64,000 nt of DNA from Myxococcales bacterium (GCA_016794345.1 JAEUKE010000223.1:1-64000), one strand, 5' to 3'. Numbered from the stretch's first letter, positions 10,154-19,370 are shown. Numbers and translations are program-made. Notes: generated by a model from the sequence alone, not told the origin.

Positions 10154-10555
10154 TCACCGCGCGCGGGCGGAGACTGGCTGCAGCCCGCTCACGCGACAGA
10201 ACGCGCGGATCGCGAGGATTGCCTCCGGCGGGCCGTCGACGAACCGGAGCACCGTCACGTCCCCGTCGCGGCGCACCAACGTCGCCGCGGTCTCCACGCC
10301 ATACCCGATGGGTAGCTCGAAGTAGACGCTCACGCGCTCTCCGAGCGCGATGGGCAGGTCCGTGCGGATGGCCAACCCGCCGCCCGAGACGTTGACGCTG
10401 CGCGCCGTCGCCGTCCGCTGGGAGGTCTCGAGGAGCACCGGGCGATCCAGCGGCGCGCGCCGGAAGGCCCGGCGTTCGCCGGGCTCGCGGCGACTGCTGG
10501 CTGCCTGATCGATGCTGGCCACGATCTCCTGCGATGCATCGGACACGCCAACCAT
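10154..10555 (-). CDS. PilZ domain protein
   Basis: A 133-residue protein consisting of one PilZ beta-barrel. The c-di-GMP binding RxxxR is visible in RRAFRRAP, and the downstream (D/N)xSxxG in NVSGGGLAI. Both halves are intact, so binding of the second messenger is likely. An N-terminal 25-residue tail precedes the domain. It has no partner domain, so it probably works as an adaptor, for example in motility or exopolysaccharide control. It is convergent with the ABC-F gene (7-bp gap). Confidence 0.9.
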   Translation of the reverse strand: MVGVSDASQEIVASIDQAASSRREPGERRAFRRAPLDRPVLLETSQRTATARSVNVSGGGLAIRTDLPIALGERVSVYFELPIGYGVETAATLVRRDGDVTVLRFVDGPPEAILAIRAFCRVSGLQPVSARAR

Positions 10556-10664
10556 TCCGGTCGCAGATCTCCGCGAGATCGCGGGGCCTGCCCGGTCGAC
10601 CTACATGGCTCGGTTGTCGGAGGCCGCTACTTTCTGCGTACCGGCGCAGGATATCGGCGCTCGG

Positions 10665-11148
10665 TCAGCTCGGCCCCGTCTTGCCGGACTTGATCTGCTG
10701 CTCGAGCTTCGTCACGTCGGCCTCGAGCGTCTCGAAGGTGCGGTTCACCTCCATCCGCCAGGTGCTCCATTGGTCCTTCTTCACGTCGCGGATGTCCTTC
10801 ACCCGGTCCTTGAGCTTGTCCCGACGATCCTTGATGGCGTCGTAGGAGGTCTCGAGATCTTTCTTCGTGTCCCCCGTGAGGGCATCGATCTGCTCGTCGA
10901 GGCCGTCGACGCGCGCGTCGAGGACCTTGAAGCGCGACGTGAGCGTCGCGTCGAAGGCCTTGCGCTCCATCTCCCAGTTGTCGGTGGCAGTATCGCCCTT
11001 CACGTCGGTCCCGACCCCACGTCGATCACCCTCGTCACGCATGCCGGCGACGTCCTCGCGTTCTTTGTCCCGTCGCTCGCATCCGGACACCGCGAACGTG
11101 GCGCCGAGCGCGACAACCAGGGAGCGTCTTTCCGTAACTCGACATCAT
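10665..11148 (-). CDS. Coiled-coil lipoprotein with an apparent frameshift in its signal peptide
   Basis: The intact body (from GTG 11090 to the stop at 10665) is a charged helical protein with heptad-like stretches (RFKVLDARVDGLDEQIDAL, VTKLEQQIKSG), probably a periplasmic coiled coil. In the same frame the codons just upstream encode RRSLVVALGATFAVSGC, a good lipoprotein signal with lipobox VSGC, but no start codon exists there. A strong ribosome site (GGAGGAG) and ATGATG at 11148-11143 lie one frame off. Removing one A from the AAA at 11129-11131 would read MMSSYGRRSLVVALGA and join the two. So this is either a sequence error or a true one-base insertion. Family not recognised. Confidence 0.65.
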
Positions 11149-11289
11149 CGTGCTCTCCTCCGGCAGCCATCGGGCTGACCTACACGAGAGCCCGCAACGG
11201 CCATGCCATGGCGCCGCGCGGGACGCGGTTCGGTGCCTGATGCCAGCGAGGGAGCGCGGTCGACACGGGCGCGCGTGATCGCGCGCTCT

Positions 11290-11320
11290 CCCCCTCACGA
11301 ACGTGAGGGGGGCAGGGGGG
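11290..11320 (+). repeat. G-run hairpin repeat, copy 1
   Basis: A perfect 9-bp stem (CCCCCTCAC / GTGAGGGGG, loop GAAC at 11299-11302) followed by C-A-GGGGGG. It sits in the 228-bp gap between the aldehyde dehydrogenase 3' end and the upstream region of the frameshifted lipoprotein. The same architecture recurs at 25637-25670 and, inverted, at 39145-39176. There is no U-tract, so it is not a classical intrinsic terminator. The rest of the gap (11149-11376) shows no gene. Confidence 0.6.
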
Positions 11321-11376
11321 TGAACAGGCAGGTTGATCGCTTCAGCTCGGAAGCAGCGGCCGGGCTCACCTCCCCG

Positions 11377-12738
11377 TCATGCGATCCAGACCGTCTTTGC
11401 GTTGGTGAACGCGCGGACGCCGGGCACACCGAGCTCGCGGCCAAAGCCGCTCTTCTTGACGCCGCCGAACGGCACACGTGGATCGGAGGCGACAGGCGCG
11501 TTCACGAACGTCTGCCCGGCTTCCAGCTCGTCGACGAAACGATCGATCTCGCGCGCGTCGTTCGTCCACACGCTGCTGCCGAGGCCGAGCTCGTTGTCGT
11601 TGGCGAGCGCGATGGCCTCGTCGAGCGAGGCGACCGGGAACAGACAGGCCACCGGACCGAAGAGCTCCTCCCCGTAGGCGGGGCTCTCGCGAGGAATATC
11701 GGTCAACACACCCGGCTTGTACCAATGGCCCCTCTCGCCAAACGGCGCGCACCCCGTGAGGATGCGCGCACCCGCGCGCACCGAGCGCTCCACCTGCGAC
11801 ACGACGTCTCGCCGCACCGAGTCGAGCGCGAGCGGCCCGACGTCGGTCCTGGGCTCGAGCGGGTCGCCCACCGACAAGGCCTCGAACGCCGCCACGAGCC
11901 GCTCGGTGAACCGCTCGTGGACGTCGCGGTGGACCAGGAAGCGCTTGGCGTTGATGCAGGACTGCCCGTTGTTGAGCGTCCTGGAGAAGACGGCGGCCTT
12001 CACCGCGGCCTCGAGATCCGCCGACGGCATCACGACGAACGCGTCGCTGCCGCCGAGCTCGAGCACCGTCGGCTTGATGAGCTTGCCCGCCTGGGCGGCG
12101 ACCGCGGCGCCCGCTCCCTCGCTGCCCGTGAGCGTCGCCGCCACGACGCGCCGATCACCGAGGACCCGCGGCACCTGGCTCGCGCCGATGAGGAGCGTCT
12201 GGAAGACGCCCTCGGGGAAGCCGGCGCGGCGCAGGATGTCTTCGATGGCGAGCGCGCAGCGCGGGACGTTCGAGGCGTGCTTCAAGAGGCCGACGTTGCC
12301 GGCCATCAGCGAAGGCGCGACGAACCGGAAGACCTGCCAGAAGGGGAAGTTCCAGGGCATGACGGCGAGCACCGGCCCGAGCGGCAGGTAGCGAACGAAC
12401 GTCTTCGCTTCGGTCGCGACAGGCTCGTCTGCCAGGTTCTCGGCCGCGTGCGCGGCGTAGTGGCGGCAGACGCGGGCGCACTTCTCCGCCTCCGCGATGG
12501 CCGAGGCGAGCGTCTTGCCCATCTCCTCGGTCATGATCCGGCCGAGGCGCTCCTTCTCGGCCTCGAGCAGCTCCGCGGCGCGGAGCATCGGGCGGGCTCG
12601 GGCCTCGAAGCTCTCGCGCCGAAAGCTCGCGAACGCCCTCGATGCCGCGGCCAGCTTCGCGTCGATCTCCGCGTCCTCGAGGGCGGCGAACGTCTCGCGC
12701 GTCTCGCCGGTGCGGGGGTCGGTGCTCGCGATCGTCAT
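11377..12738 (-). CDS. NAD(P)-dependent aldehyde dehydrogenase, succinate-semialdehyde type
   Basis: A 453-residue soluble oxidoreductase of the ALDH superfamily that oxidises an aldehyde to the acid. The cofactor-site motif PWNFPFWQ is present, the general base Glu lies in LELGGSD (about residue 227), and the nucleophile is Cys261 in NNGQSCINAKR. The late motifs ELFGPVAC and NDNELGLGSSVW are intact. The short N-terminus and the PWNFPFWQ/NVGLLKHA pattern resemble the Sad/YneI group of succinate-semialdehyde dehydrogenases. The substrate is an inference. It is a single gene divergent from an MBL hydrolase (44 bp). Confidence 0.92.
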   Translation of the reverse strand: MTIASTDPRTGETRETFAALEDAEIDAKLAAASRAFASFRRESFEARARPMLRAAELLEAEKERLGRIMTEEMGKTLASAIAEAEKCARVCRHYAAHAAENLADEPVATEAKTFVRYLPLGPVLAVMPWNFPFWQVFRFVAPSLMAGNVGLLKHASNVPRCALAIEDILRRAGFPEGVFQTLLIGASQVPRVLGDRRVVAATLTGSEGAGAAVAAQAGKLIKPTVLELGGSDAFVVMPSADLEAAVKAAVFSRTLNNGQSCINAKRFLVHRDVHERFTERLVAAFEALSVGDPLEPRTDVGPLALDSVRRDVVSQVERSVRAGARILTGCAPFGERGHWYKPGVLTDIPRESPAYGEELFGPVACLFPVASLDEAIALANDNELGLGSSVWTNDAREIDRFVDELEAGQTFVNAPVASDPRVPFGGVKKSGFGRELGVPGVRAFTNAKTVWIA

Positions 12739-12782
12739 GGGCGTAGGTTGCCTCGGGCGCGCGCGTCCGACAATCTTGCTCC

Positions 12783-13844
12783 GTGAGCGATCTCGTCATC
12801 GAATCGCGGACTCGACGCGAGCGCCGGATATCCCTCTCGCCGCGCTTCAAAGACGGCAAGTTCCGGAACACCTCGAACACACGGATGATGCGCGAGCCGT
12901 TCGACTCGCGCATGGCGCTCGACTTCCTGACGGGGCGCAAGTCACGCTCGCCGCGGTCGGCGCTACCGATGTTCGAGGACACGGCCCGCGGGCTCGCGCC
13001 ACGCCTCGGCAGCAAGGACCTGCGGATCACCTGGCTCGGCCACTCCACCGTGCTCGTCGAGATCGACGGCGTGCGCCTCCTGACCGATCCGGTCTGGGGC
13101 GAGCGCGTGAGCCCGGTGTCTTTCGCGGGGCCGCGCAGGTTCCACCGACCGCCTCTGCCGCTCGAGGCGCTCCCGCCGGTCGACGCCGTCGTGCTCTCGC
13201 ACGATCACTACGATCACCTGTGCGCGTGGACCGTCCGCCAGCTCGCGAGCGGCGCGAGCCCCGGGTTCTCGGGCCAGTTCATCACGACGCTCGGCGTGGG
13301 GGCGCACCTCGAGAAGCTCGGCGTCCGCCCCGAGCGCGTGGTGGAGCTCGACTGGGGAGAGGGGTGGAAGGTCGGCGAGGTGGACGTGGTGGCCGTGCCC
13401 GCGCAGCACTTCTCCGGACGCGGGGCGCTCGACCGGGATCGCACGCTCTGGGCCGGGTTCTGCCTCCTCGGACCGAAGCACCGCGTGTTCTTCTCGGGTG
13501 ACACGGGCCCGACCGACGAGCACGCCGACATCGGCGCGTCGTTCGGGCCGTTCGACGTCGCGATGTTCGAGATCGGCGCCTACCACCCGGCGTGGGGTGA
13601 CATCCACCTCGGCCCGGACGCAGCGTACGCGGCGTTCCTTCGCGCGCACGCGCGGGCTCTCCTCCCGGTCCACTGGAGCACGTTCGATCTCGGGCTCCAC
13701 CCGTGGGAGGAGCCGGCCGAGACGCTCTTCAACCGAGCGACCGCCGACTCGGCGCCGCTCTGGACGCCCCTCTTGGGCGAGCCCGTCGCAAACGCCGCGC
13801 CGCCGCTCAGGCCCTGGTGGCGCGACGCGCTCGCCCTCCCCTGA
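12783..13844 (+). CDS. MBL-fold metallohydrolase (NAPE-PLD/UlaG-like)
   Basis: A 353-residue protein starting at GTG. The metal-binding SHDHYDHL lies at about residue 140, later ligands are in FSGDTGPT and LPVHWSTFDL, and the early strand WLGHSTVLVEIDGVRLLTDP is conserved. This pattern is that of the NAPE-phospholipase D/UlaG branch, whose bacterial members cleave phosphodiester, lactone or lipid-amide bonds. About 75 N-terminal residues precede the domain (RRERRISLSPRFKDGKFRN), as in NAPE-PLD-like proteins. No signal peptide, so cytosolic. The true substrate is unknown. Confidence 0.9.
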   Translation: MSDLVIESRTRRERRISLSPRFKDGKFRNTSNTRMMREPFDSRMALDFLTGRKSRSPRSALPMFEDTARGLAPRLGSKDLRITWLGHSTVLVEIDGVRLLTDPVWGERVSPVSFAGPRRFHRPPLPLEALPPVDAVVLSHDHYDHLCAWTVRQLASGASPGFSGQFITTLGVGAHLEKLGVRPERVVELDWGEGWKVGEVDVVAVPAQHFSGRGALDRDRTLWAGFCLLGPKHRVFFSGDTGPTDEHADIGASFGPFDVAMFEIGAYHPAWGDIHLGPDAAYAAFLRAHARALLPVHWSTFDLGLHPWEEPAETLFNRATADSAPLWTPLLGEPVANAAPPLRPWWRDALALP

Positions 13845-13901
13845 CCGCCACTGCGCTTCCGGTGGGTGGTCAGGCGCCACGGTCTCGGGTAAGCCTCGGC
13901 C

Positions 13902-14426
13902 GTGGCCCAGATCATTTTGACCGCCGTCGGCAGCGATCGTCCCGGATTGGTCGCCGACCTCACGAAACACGTGCACGAAGCGGGCGCCAGCCTGGCCGAC
14001 AGCCGCATGGTGAACCTGCGCGGACACTTCGCGCTGCTCGCCCTGGTCGAGGGGAGCGACGAGGCCGTCGCAGCGGCCCGCCGCGCGCTCGAGTCGAGCG
14101 CGTCGTCGATGGGCCTTCGGTTGGAGGTCCAAGCGATCGATAAGGCCGCGGCCACTACCCCGGGCAGCGTGCCCTACCGGCTCAAGACGTATTCGGTCGA
14201 TCAGCCCGGCATCGTCGCGCGCGTGACGGAGGTGCTGCGAAAACACAGCGTGAACGTGGAGGAGCTCGAGACGCGCATCGAATCGGCGCCCTTCGCCGGC
14301 ACGCCGCTCTTCTTGCTCGAGGCCATCGTCACGTTGCCCAAAGGCACCAGCGCCCGGAAGGTCCGCGACGATCTCGCGGGGCTCGGCGACGCGATCGGCT
14401 GCGACGTCGATCTCGATCCGGCCTGA
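13902..14426 (+). CDS. Tandem ACT-domain protein (GcvR-like)
   Basis: A 174-residue protein starting at GTG with two ACT domains. The first begins IILTAVGSDRPGLVADLTKH, the second SVDQPGIVARVTEVLRKHSVN; both carry the D-x-P-G-(I/L)-V ligand loop. The size and order match the glycine-cleavage repressor GcvR group, which acts by protein contact rather than by binding DNA. No gcv genes are nearby, so the amino-acid ligand and partner are unknown. It lies 57 bp downstream of the MBL gene and may share its transcript. Confidence 0.85.
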   Translation: MAQIILTAVGSDRPGLVADLTKHVHEAGASLADSRMVNLRGHFALLALVEGSDEAVAAARRALESSASSMGLRLEVQAIDKAAATTPGSVPYRLKTYSVDQPGIVARVTEVLRKHSVNVEELETRIESAPFAGTPLFLLEAIVTLPKGTSARKVRDDLAGLGDAIGCDVDLDPA

Positions 14427-14480
14427 GCTGCCCTCGAACGGCTGAGAAAGCGCCCCGGCGGCCCGTGCTAGGCTCGTGGT

Positions 14481-15341
14481 GTGGGACCGGTCTCGCGCCA
14501 CGCTCGCGCAGCCCTGCTCCTCGGCGCCGCGGCGCTGACGGCGTCGTGCGCGGAGCTCGACGCGTGGCTCACCGTCCCGCAGAAGCCGCTCCTCGCGGCG
14601 TCGCTCGAGAAGCCCAAGGCGATCCTCTTCTTCGAGCAAGACGGCGCAATGACGCCGTTCCTCTGCGGGGCAGACGGAGAGCTCGCGCGCGACAAGACCT
14701 GCGCCGGGCGTGTCCCGGTGGGCGCTCGCCTCGAAGCGACGTCGGGCGAACGGCTGCTCGTCGAGAAGGAGGCCTACCGCGACTGCGGCGCCGGCGAATC
14801 GATCGAGGTGAGCCCCAAGCCACCGCTGAGGGCAGCCGGCGTGTGGTCGGCCGACGGCAAGGCAAAGCTCGAGCTCCCACGTGGACCGAGCGCGCTATCG
14901 AACGGCGAGTGGCAGCGGCTCGCGCCCAAGCTCAAGGTGAAGGCCACCGAAGACCTGGGCTCGGAGCCCGACGCGGTCGACGTCGTCGGCTGGGTCGCGG
15001 GTGAGCTCGACGGCGTGCCCGGCCAGGACCTGCTCCTCGCGGTCGAGGCGACGCCCCGCGGCGGCGCGACCGCCGATGCCTACAGAGCCGTCCTCATCGA
15101 GGCGGGCACGGGCGAGCGCCCCATGCTCCCCGTCGCGCTCGAGATGAAGAAGAAGGAGCAGCCCCTCGAGCTCGTCGCCGCGGTCGATCTCGACGGCGAC
15201 GACGTGCTCGAGGTGGTGACCGGTGGCGGCGTCTGGAACGTGTCCAAGGCCATCGGAGGCAAGCCGAAGGACATCGCCGCATGGTACTGCTACCGGCCGG
15301 CGCCCGCGGCGCCCGAGGCGAGCGCCGCGCTCCGGCCGTGA
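14481..15341 (+). CDS. Putative lipoprotein, unknown function
   Basis: A 286-residue protein beginning at GTG, with signal peptide and lipobox TASC (Cys23). Cysteines recur in the first half (FLCGADGELARDKTCAGRV, YRDCGAGE). The C-terminal half contains DLDGDDVLEVVTGGGVWNV, which resembles an FG-GAP/VCBS-type calcium loop in a propeller blade. No catalytic motif. It follows the ACT gene by 54 bp and ends 13 bp from the convergent yceI-type gene. Location: probably outer-membrane or periplasmic face. Confidence 0.72.
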   Translation: MGPVSRHARAALLLGAAALTASCAELDAWLTVPQKPLLAASLEKPKAILFFEQDGAMTPFLCGADGELARDKTCAGRVPVGARLEATSGERLLVEKEAYRDCGAGESIEVSPKPPLRAAGVWSADGKAKLELPRGPSALSNGEWQRLAPKLKVKATEDLGSEPDAVDVVGWVAGELDGVPGQDLLLAVEATPRGGATADAYRAVLIEAGTGERPMLPVALEMKKKEQPLELVAAVDLDGDDVLEVVTGGGVWNVSKAIGGKPKDIAAWYCYRPAPAAPEASAALRP

Positions 15342-15354
15342 CGCGCAACCCGCG

Positions 15355-15873
15355 CTACTTGGCGATGAGCTCGCCCTCGATGTGGATCTTCACCGTCTTG
15401 CCGACGAGGACGCCGCCGGTCTCGAGCGCGACGTTCCAGACGAGGCCGAAGTCCTCGCGCTCGATCGCGCCGTTGAGGCTGAAGCCGTAGCGCTGGCCGC
15501 CCCACGGGTCCTTGGCCGGTCCCTCGAGCGAGCCCTTCAGCGTGACGGCCTTGGTGGTGCCGCGGATCGTGAGATCGCCCACGACCTCCAGATCGTCGCC
15601 GCTCTTTGCGACCTTCGTGCTCTTGAAGGTCATCTTCGGGTGGTTCTCGGCGTCGAAGAAGTCCGCCGACTTCAGGTGGCCGTCGCGCTTCTCTTCCTGC
15701 GTATCGAGGCTTGTGATGTCCACCGTCGCCTCGACCTTGGAGCGCTCGACCGCGGCCGGATCGAGCTCGATCGTCGCGTCGAACGATTTGAAGCGTCCCT
15801 TCACGGTGCTGACCATCATGTGCTTCACCGAGAACGAGATGTCGCTGTGTGCCTTGTCGAGCTCCCAGACCAT
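15355..15873 (-). CDS. YceI-family protein
   Basis: A 172-residue lipocalin-like protein starting at MVWELDKAHSDISFSVKHM, the standard YceI opening. A strong AAAGGAG lies seven bases before the ATG. Conserved strands follow: VKGRFKSFDATIELDP, IDITSLDTQ-type and HLKSADFFDAENHPKMTFKST, then the TIRGTTKAVTLKG strand. YceI proteins bind isoprenoid/polyprenyl lipids. Most are periplasmic, but this one has no signal peptide, so it is probably cytosolic, as in many actinobacterial and myxobacterial members. Length is typical. Confidence 0.93.
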   Translation of the reverse strand: MVWELDKAHSDISFSVKHMMVSTVKGRFKSFDATIELDPAAVERSKVEATVDITSLDTQEEKRDGHLKSADFFDAENHPKMTFKSTKVAKSGDDLEVVGDLTIRGTTKAVTLKGSLEGPAKDPWGGQRYGFSLNGAIEREDFGLVWNVALETGGVLVGKTVKIHIEGELIAK

Positions 15874-15973
15874 GCGTGGCTCCTTTCGCCGGGTAGAGGT
15901 GTAAGGGCTATCGAGCGCACGCGCAGCCCGAGTTGTGCGCAACGAAAGGTTGCTCGCGTGGAACGCGCGCGCG

Positions 15974-17017
15974 TCAGTCGTTGGGCTTCTCGAATCGGCC
16001 GTCGGCGTGCCGCGCGAAGCGACCGGCGTCGCGCGCGTGCACCGGGTCGTCGCTCGGCCAGGGCCAGCCGCCGAAGCGCGTCCGCTGGTAGTCGGCAACG
16101 GCTTGCTGGATCTCGGGCCGGGAGCTCATCACGAATGGCCCGTACTGGACGACGGGCTTCGCGATGGGCCGGCCCTGGAGCAGCAGCACCTCGGTCTCGG
16201 TGTCGCCCGCGAGCAGCGGGAGGTCCACATCGGGGACGACGCGGACGAGCCGCGGCTGGGTGAGACGCCGGCCCGCCACTTCGATGGAGCTCCCGCCAAA
16301 GAAGTAGAGCGTGCGGTTCACGTCGGAAGGCGCCGCCGGCACGGTCCACTTCGCGCCGGCCTGCATGCGGATCGACCAGATGGCGACGTTGGAGTCGGCG
16401 CGGGACGCCCACGAGTGCGGCGGCGGAGCAGGCGGACGTTTGCCCGCGAGCTCACCCGCGATGACCGTCACGCTCGTCACGAGACCAGCGGCGTCGGTCG
16501 TCTCGACGACCGGGATGCGCTCCGACCAGAGCATGGTGAAGTGCGCGGGGACCATCTTGTCCTCGGGCGGGAGGTTCAACCAGATCTGGAAGAGCTCGGC
16601 GTGGTTCGGGCCCGAGCGATCGAGCAGCGGGAACATCTCCGAGTGGACGACGCCGCCGCCGGCCGTCATCCACTGCACGTCACCTCTGCCGAAGCGCGCA
16701 GTGGCGCCGAGCGAGTCCGAGTGATCGATGTAGCCGCGGCGCGCCACGGTCACGGTCTCGAAGCCGCGGTGTGGGTGCTGCGGAAAGCCGGGCACCGTTT
16801 CGCCGTGGTACATGCGCCAGCCGTCCTTGCCCTCGAAGTCCTGCCCGAGGTTGCGCCCCGCGAGCGACGACGCCGGGCCCATCTGCTCGTTGCCCGCCGG
16901 GTACGCGTCGTCGTGATGGACGCAGAACAGGAACGGGTCGACGGTCTCCCACGGAAAGCCCAGCGGGCGGACATCGAGGACGGGGTTGCGATCGGAGGTG
17001 GGGGTAGCGCTCGTCAC
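15974..17017 (-). CDS. Pirin family protein
   Basis: A 347-residue bicupin from a GTG start (ribosome site weak). The N-terminal pirin cupin contains HPHRGFETVTVARRGYIDHSD and the metal-site segment WMTAGGGVVHSEMF, with the usual His/His/His/Glu set (HPHRG, H-S-E-M). The second cupin contains LLQGRPIAKPVVQYGPFVM, followed by a C-terminal FGGWPWPSDDPVH tail. Pirins are Fe-binding; some have quercetinase-like dioxygenase activity and others act as redox sensors. It is divergent from the propeller lipoprotein by 197 bp. Confidence 0.92.
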   Translation of the reverse strand: MTSATPTSDRNPVLDVRPLGFPWETVDPFLFCVHHDDAYPAGNEQMGPASSLAGRNLGQDFEGKDGWRMYHGETVPGFPQHPHRGFETVTVARRGYIDHSDSLGATARFGRGDVQWMTAGGGVVHSEMFPLLDRSGPNHAELFQIWLNLPPEDKMVPAHFTMLWSERIPVVETTDAAGLVTSVTVIAGELAGKRPPAPPPHSWASRADSNVAIWSIRMQAGAKWTVPAAPSDVNRTLYFFGGSSIEVAGRRLTQPRLVRVVPDVDLPLLAGDTETEVLLLQGRPIAKPVVQYGPFVMSSRPEIQQAVADYQRTRFGGWPWPSDDPVHARDAGRFARHADGRFEKPND

Positions 17018-17214
17018 TCCGGGGCTATCCCATCGGGGTGGAGGACGAGCAAGGCAGCGCGGCGCTCCGCCGGTGTTGCACCAGGCAGGACGGCAGCTGC
17101 GACACCGAGCGGGCAGTCGCGACGGCATCTGCGTCGCGCTTGGGGCGGCGCCGGCTGAAAACGCGGGAGAAAGCCCGGCACTCCGATTGCTTGGCGTCTC
17201 GCCTCGGAGGCGTG

Positions 17215-18378
17215 ATGCATCGAGCTTGGGCGTGGTTTGGGCTTGTCGGTCTCTCCCTGATGATGGGCTGCGACAGCGATTCGGAGGCCGGCAGCGGCGG
17301 CGCAGGAGCTTCGGCGACCGCGTCCGGCGACGCCTCGACGACGAGCGGTCCAGGCGGGCCCGGCGCCACCACCACCTCGAACGGCTCCACGACCGGGACC
17401 GGCGGGAGCGCGCCGAACCTCGAGCCGGTCTTCGTCGCCATCGGTGCCGGCGCGTGGGCGGCGACGACGTGCGACCGCGGCCAGACGTGGTCGACAAGCG
17501 AGTTCTCGTCCGACCGCGAGGATCACTCCGAGTGGAGCGCGTTCGGGGGCCTCGCCTTCGGCCATGACGCTTTCGTCATGGCCACCGGCTGGGGCTTCCC
17601 CGGTCACGTGATCCGCTCTGCAGACGGCGTCACCTGGCAAGACCTCGACGACGCAGCCTTTCCCGGCGGCGGCTTCGACAGCTCGGTCGGCGGCGTCGTC
17701 TTCGACGGGGCGAGCTTCCTTCTCTTCGGCTCGAGCATCTGGAGCTCCGCCGACGGCTCGACGTGGACCGTCACCGGCAACGAGCTGCCGCCGGGCTCCA
17801 ACCAGCTCCGCCAGCTCCGCGCCTTTCCGACCGGGCTCATCGTCGCCTCGGTCGAGACCCAGTATGGCGACGACCATCCCCTCGGCAACTGGATCACCGT
17901 CAGCTCCGACGGCGGCACCAGCTGGAGCGAGGGCACCGGCTACGACGCCGCTTGCGGGAACCCGATCCAGCATTGGGGCGACATCGAGCTCAAGGACGGT
18001 GTCTTGCTCGTCGGCGCAGAGACCCTTTGCCGGTCGACCGATCTCGGCCAGACCTGGTCGACCGTCGAGACGCCCAATGGCGCGTCCATCCGCGATCTCT
18101 TCGCCGACGCCACGTATTTCTATGCCGCCAGCGGCTCGCGCATCTTCCGGTCCGCCGACGGCACCTCCTGGGAAGAGGCGGCCGATCTCGGCACCGAGAT
18201 CGCCAAAGGCAGCTGGGGCGGCGGCACCTACGTCGCCATGAACGGCGACGGCACACGCGTCTTCTACAGCGGCGACGGCAGCAGCTGGGACGAAGGAACG
18301 ATCTCCACCGCCCTCACGCCGACAATCGTGCGCGATCTCGGCGTCGGCTACTTCGCGAACGCGGACGCGTGCCCGTAG
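17215..18378 (+). CDS. Beta-propeller (BNR/sialidase-like) lipoprotein
   Basis: A 387-residue lipoprotein. The ATG follows GGAGG by four bases and gives a signal peptide with lipobox MMGC (Cys19). A 50-residue Ser/Thr/Gly-rich linker follows. The body is built from repeated blades containing Asp-box-like S.DGG.SW patterns: IRSADGVTWQDL, IWSSADGSTWTV, TVSSDGGTSWSEG, CRSTDLGQTWSTV, IFRSADGTSWEEA and VFYSGDGSSWDEG. Six or seven blades fit a BNR/sortilin-type propeller. No sialidase arginine triad is evident, so binding or scaffold use at the cell surface is more likely than catalysis. Confidence 0.82.
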   Translation: MHRAWAWFGLVGLSLMMGCDSDSEAGSGGAGASATASGDASTTSGPGGPGATTTSNGSTTGTGGSAPNLEPVFVAIGAGAWAATTCDRGQTWSTSEFSSDREDHSEWSAFGGLAFGHDAFVMATGWGFPGHVIRSADGVTWQDLDDAAFPGGGFDSSVGGVVFDGASFLLFGSSIWSSADGSTWTVTGNELPPGSNQLRQLRAFPTGLIVASVETQYGDDHPLGNWITVSSDGGTSWSEGTGYDAACGNPIQHWGDIELKDGVLLVGAETLCRSTDLGQTWSTVETPNGASIRDLFADATYFYAASGSRIFRSADGTSWEEAADLGTEIAKGSWGGGTYVAMNGDGTRVFYSGDGSSWDEGTISTALTPTIVRDLGVGYFANADACP

Positions 18379-18407
18379 TCTCCGCTCAGGCGCGACCGAG
18401 CTCGGCA

Positions 18408-19370
18408 TCAGCGCTCGAGCAACCAGTCCCTCACCGGCGCGAAGACGCGCTCGTGGGCGTGGTTCGAGATGAACATGTCGGCGTGCGCGAGCTTGAGCGT
18501 CTCGCTTCCGACCTCGAGCAGGGTGCGGTCCGTCGAGCCGATGGCGTGGTAGGGAAACGCCGCGGTCTCGGGCGGGACGATGCCGTCCGCCTTGGCGACG
18601 ACGCAGAGGAGCGGCGTTCGGAGGCTCGCGAGGGCTTGCGACACGGTGGTACCGCGGATGACGAGCTCGCTCGATCGGATCCACTCGGCGATCTCGCGGT
18701 TCACGTGGCGGTTGGGGTCCTCCACCGTGCGGACGAGCTCGGTGAGGGCGCTCGTGTCGACGTGCTCGGGGTTCATGTAGACAGAGAGGAGCCAGGGCGT
18801 GTGCTTGAGCACGAGCGGCAGGAGCGCGCCGGCGAGCTGGCGTGAGCCGCGGAAGCGCACGAGCCCGACGAGCCGCGGCGAGCCGAAGGCCGCGCGGAGG
18901 AGCGGGTGGATCTTCACCCAGCGGACCGGCGCGCCGACCGAGACCATGGTCCCAATCTTGTGATGGGCGACGGCGGCCGCGTGGCCGAACATGAGCGAGC
19001 CGCCGAGCGAGGCGCCGATGATCGCCGCGGTGGTGCCTGCAGTGTTCGTGCGATCGAGCACGGCGTCGATCGCCGCGCCGAGGTCCGTGATGGCGAGGTC
19101 CGCGAGCCCGTACACGTCACCGCCGCCGACCGAGCGGCTCTGGCCTTGCGCGCGCAGGTCGACGCGCCAGACCTCGAGCCCGCCCTTGGCGAGCGCGCCT
19201 TCGAGCGAGGTGCCCCGCGGGTGGTAGCCGAAGATGAAGGAGTTCATCCCGTAGCCCGGCACGATCAGGACGGGCCGGCTGTCTCTCCGCAGCGCGGCCT
19301 CGTCCCAGGTCTGCGTAAGGGCGAGCTGCCAGCCGTCGCGGTTGGGGACGAGATGCTGGACCGTCTTCAT
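18408..19370 (-). CDS. Alpha/beta hydrolase, PHA-synthase/lipase-like
   Basis: A 320-residue hydrolase. I chose the ATG at 19370 because it forms a TGATG with the stop of the SDR gene, implying translational coupling; an in-frame ATG at 19412 would add 14 residues. The oxyanion region is VLIVPGYGMNSFIFGY, the nucleophile elbow is GASLGGS, and candidate acid and His are in KADGIVPP and LAHADMFISNHAH. The pattern resembles PhaC-like and lipase-class hydrolases, but the nucleophile is Ser, not the Cys of PHA synthase. Probably cytosolic. Context ties it to the unusual SDR. Confidence 0.85.
   Translation of the reverse strand: MKTVQHLVPNRDGWQLALTQTWDEAALRRDSRPVLIVPGYGMNSFIFGYHPRGTSLEGALAKGGLEVWRVDLRAQGQSRSVGGGDVYGLADLAITDLGAAIDAVLDRTNTAGTTAAIIGASLGGSLMFGHAAAVAHHKIGTMVSVGAPVRWVKIHPLLRAAFGSPRLVGLVRFRGSRQLAGALLPLVLKHTPWLLSVYMNPEHVDTSALTELVRTVEDPNRHVNREIAEWIRSSELVIRGTTVSQALASLRTPLLCVVAKADGIVPPETAAFPYHAIGSTDRTLLEVGSETLKLAHADMFISNHAHERVFAPVRDWLLER

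Noticed and set aside
11290..11311. Calling the first G-run hairpin an intrinsic terminator
   Set aside because: It lacks a U-tract on either strand, so I list it only as a repeat.
12963..14639. 558-codon antisense frame across the MBL and ACT genes
   Set aside because: It spans two genuine genes and their gap, and is composed of Arg/Glu/Ala-rich text with no motif.
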